DNA of 64,000 bases from Crotalaria pallida. Lineage: Eukaryota; Streptophyta; Magnoliopsida; Fabales; Fabaceae. Of this stretch, positions 61,297-64,000 are shown one piece after another. A program made the translations under genes and the position numbers. The notes under the pieces are model-generated. The model saw only the letters and a list, made by a program, of their open reading frames with translations, was not told the DNA's origin and searched no databases. Position 1 is the stretch's first letter; each line of letters begins with the position of its first letter. The stretch is taken from contig CM075651.1 of the NCBI GenBank assembly GCA_037953625.1, forward strand, positions 61,738,501 through 61,802,500, read 5' to 3'.

Positions 61297-61900
61297 TGCT
61301 AATGAAATATTATGCACCTCCGAGGATTAGCTTCTCAAACTCGAGATTCCATCACCATAAACTACCAACCAAAGGGTGAAAATAAGAAATGATCCTGCTG
61401 AGTTTTGTTTCTCTAACTGAAAAAATCAAAGTTGCTATATATTCTAATGAAATTTTGATGTTGGACTCTCTTGTAACAAAGATTTGAAGACGCCTCTTGA
61501 TTTGGGAGTCACCCTAAAAAAGTGTCGTTGCAGAAGAGGCTCTTCACAATAACAAGATCCAACACCTACCTATATGATAACCCCTCCTCTGCAACTATCT
61601 CCCCTTTTATGATATTGCTTTCTCCCTTGCAGCTATAATTTCCTTACTTTCTACGTGTTTCTAATGATCTCAGTCTCTCTCTCTTTCTCTTTCTCTCATT
61701 GTCTTTCCCTATGTTTGTGTTCAACCACACGTCATAAAATGATATATATAAATTAAATGTGATCATAAAATATTATGTAACTGGTACACCATGAAATCCA
61801 ACTTCACATTTTCTCCAAATCCACTCATAAGATGCCATATATATTTCCACCTGAAGAAAAAAATCTCTGAATTCCTCCTTGCTTCTTCTTCACACCTTGG
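61297..61900 (-). promoter_or_regulatory. Myosin 5' leader and promoter region
   Basis: Upstream of the ATG exon, a CT-rich tract on the plus strand (61672-61700) reads GA-rich on the gene strand, and TATATATA at 61743-61751 is a possible TATA box about 450 bp from the start codon. The ATG exon is followed at once by a GTAATT donor, so intron 1 sits at the very start of the coding sequence. No reliable transcription start can be given. Confidence 0.35.
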
Positions 61901-64000
61901 CTTCATTGTTTGTAACTATGTCATCATGCAAGGGATATGATAGATGCCCTTTTGTTGAATCCAAAAACTTTAGCTTTATTGATATCCAAAAAAGTCAAAA
62001 ACCATGTGTAATTATCTCATAAAGTGAAACTGCAAAAGACATCTACATTAATAATCTTTCTTCATTCCATGTAGTAGCAGCATCCATATTTGATCCTAAA
62101 CAAACGCAAAACGTAATTATTGCAGGGACAAAATCTACACCTTTCTAGAATCAAAGCCTCTTAATCATTAAGCCATCCTCTCATTGTTTGAAGAACTAGC
62201 AGTGTGGTAGTTTTCTAACCATTGAATTGAATATGAATATCTGATAGAAATTTTGTTTGGTTTTTTTGGCAAAATTGAACGGTTTTGGAAAATGTCACTT
62301 ACTGGTTGTATTGGTGCAACAGAGACACACTAAAATTTCCTTGACAGATAGGTATGAATGATAACAATATTACCCGTATTTAAGAAAAGATCGGAGATTC
62401 AACAAGTTTTTATGACTTGGTTAAATCTTCTCACATTTCTAATTTATTATTATTGATATTATAATATAATTATTATTATTATTATTTTTATTATTAGTAC
62501 TACTGCCACCACGGTAGCTAAAATTTAGGGACCTATTTTCATCTTGCTTGTGTTTCATTAATCTTGATTATATTTTGCTTATAAAAATCTTGATTATTAA
62601 TCATGTTTATTCTATATCATGTATTGAAAGAGTTAGAAGGTCTTTTTGTCTTGAAAGTGTGTTTACAGATGAACATGAAAGCAGTCATATATCAATGTTG
62701 CAATAATTTACTCTTGTCGTAATGTTGTTGTCCTTTAATTATGTCAAAAAAGCATTTGTTCAACAACTCGTAAGAATAGTTGCATATCTATGCATGTTAT
62801 TTCACTTGTTCATACACATGGGCTAAAAGATTGGTTATGTTTTGTTTGGTTGTTAGGGGAGTAAGCAATAAGATAAGACTCATATTGATCCACCAATGAA
62901 CATGATAAGCAGTTGGATCTTATTAAATTAAAAAGGATCGTTGGGCTATTGAGAAGAAAGGAATGAATGAATATTTTGTTAAATAATGAAATAATTGTTC
63001 AATTAATAATATTTTATCATTATATAATAATATTCTCTTTGCATTAAGATGATGACACTGGTATAATAAGCATAATTTATTTTAGGATTGCTAGTCACTA
63101 TTTTAAGCCACATAATCATTGTTCATGAATCAATAAAAAATAAAAGTTTATTTTATCATCCTTTTACTTGCTTTTCTTATGAGTAGAGTAACGTATGGCG
63201 ACTAGCTTTTTAGCTTTCTATCAAAATACATGGAGCAAACCAAACCAAAAGAAAATAAAATAGCATCTTTCATTTGTAAAATGAATCAACCATTTTGTCA
63301 TGAAAAATGTTATATGAAAAAGAATCAGCTTATAAACATAAAGGATGGAAAAGGAGTATCATTGCTTTGATGAATAGAAAAAAAAATCATAATGTCACTA
63401 CTTTTGAAAGTAGTTCCTCATACTTCTTCGGTTAAAATTAAAGATAATGCCATTTGAATTTAGATTCTTCGTTATTTCCAAAACTTGCAACACTTCTACT
63501 TTGATTTCTAGTTGAGAAAAAGCTGTATCTATAATATGTGTAAGATTTGTTGGAATTGGTAGCATCATGCAACACCTCTTATTATTCCCCTTAATTATCC
63601 TAGTTAATTATCTTAGTTTATTAATGAAAAGTGGGATTTCTAAAACTTATAATTAATTATTAGCTTTTCAATTATAATATAATATTATTTTATTTACTAC
63701 CACTAAAAGTATTTTATATTACATTAACAAAATTATGACTCTAGGCTATGTAACAAAAGATTTATTTAAACTTATATAAGACAATAATATATATTACTAA
63801 CTACCTAGCCCAGGGCCAATCGTATAGATCAAAACATTCAAAAAAATTAGCTCATATTGGACTAATTCTCATACTCCTCCTATGAGTCTCCTCAGCCTCA
63901 AGAAGTGAAAATACACTTTCAGTACCTAAAAATAATAACAAGGGAGTGAGACATTTAGTCAAAGAATAAGAATTAGCATTTGAATAGCAAGAACATACAA
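61901..64000. other. Intergenic DNA, no gene seen
   Basis: AT-rich sequence with a short (ATT)n stretch near 62460-62500. I found no open frame with recognisable coding content, no RNA gene and no clear transposon ends. Confidence 0.6.

Overview
The window is nuclear DNA of a flowering plant, most likely a papilionoid legume. It is AT-rich, its genes have many short exons with GT-AG introns, and it carries plant-type Copia, Gypsy, RTE, SINE, Stowaway and Mutator-like elements. The legume assignment is inference from the look of the repeats. No search was run.

Two complete protein-coding genes can be rebuilt, both on the minus strand. The first (33793 down to 17434, 10 exons, 1455 residues) is a HUA2-like (ENHANCER OF AG-4 / HULK) PWWP-CID protein. 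The second (61296 down to 39575, 41 exons, 1548 residues) is a class XI myosin close to the MYA2/myosin-6 type. In both, the exon lengths sum to a multiple of three and the phases agree at the junctions I checked. At the left edge (345-1892, minus) a few exon-like segments look like the 3' end of a third gene that I do not recognise.

Region by region: 1-3387 holds the partial gene and AT-rich DNA. 3388-5487 is a small LTR element carrying an intronless piece of the beta subunit of pyrophosphate-dependent phosphofructokinase. 6700-10500 is a diverged tandem array of units of about 530 bp. 11720-15160 is a SINE-like sequence followed by a younger RTE LINE inserted into an older RTE, marked by a 13-bp target duplication. 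17434-33793 is the HUA2-like gene. Its sixth intron (7.2 kb) has been filled by a Gypsy fragment that took an RTE tail and a Copia element, and the Copia took a Stowaway MITE. 33794-39574 is intergenic, with a GA-rich leader, MITEs, a foldback and a diverged long direct repeat. 39575-61296 is the myosin gene. Its intron 31 holds a Mutator-like element with a 2.7-kb solo LTR inside it and a second small Mutator-like foldback inside that. 61297-64000 is the myosin upstream region with no further gene seen.

The two host genes are not functionally linked as far as the sequence shows. One acts in nuclear pre-mRNA processing and flowering control, the other in cytoplasmic organelle transport on actin. 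What they share is tolerance of nested transposons in single large introns while every reconstructed exon frame stays open.
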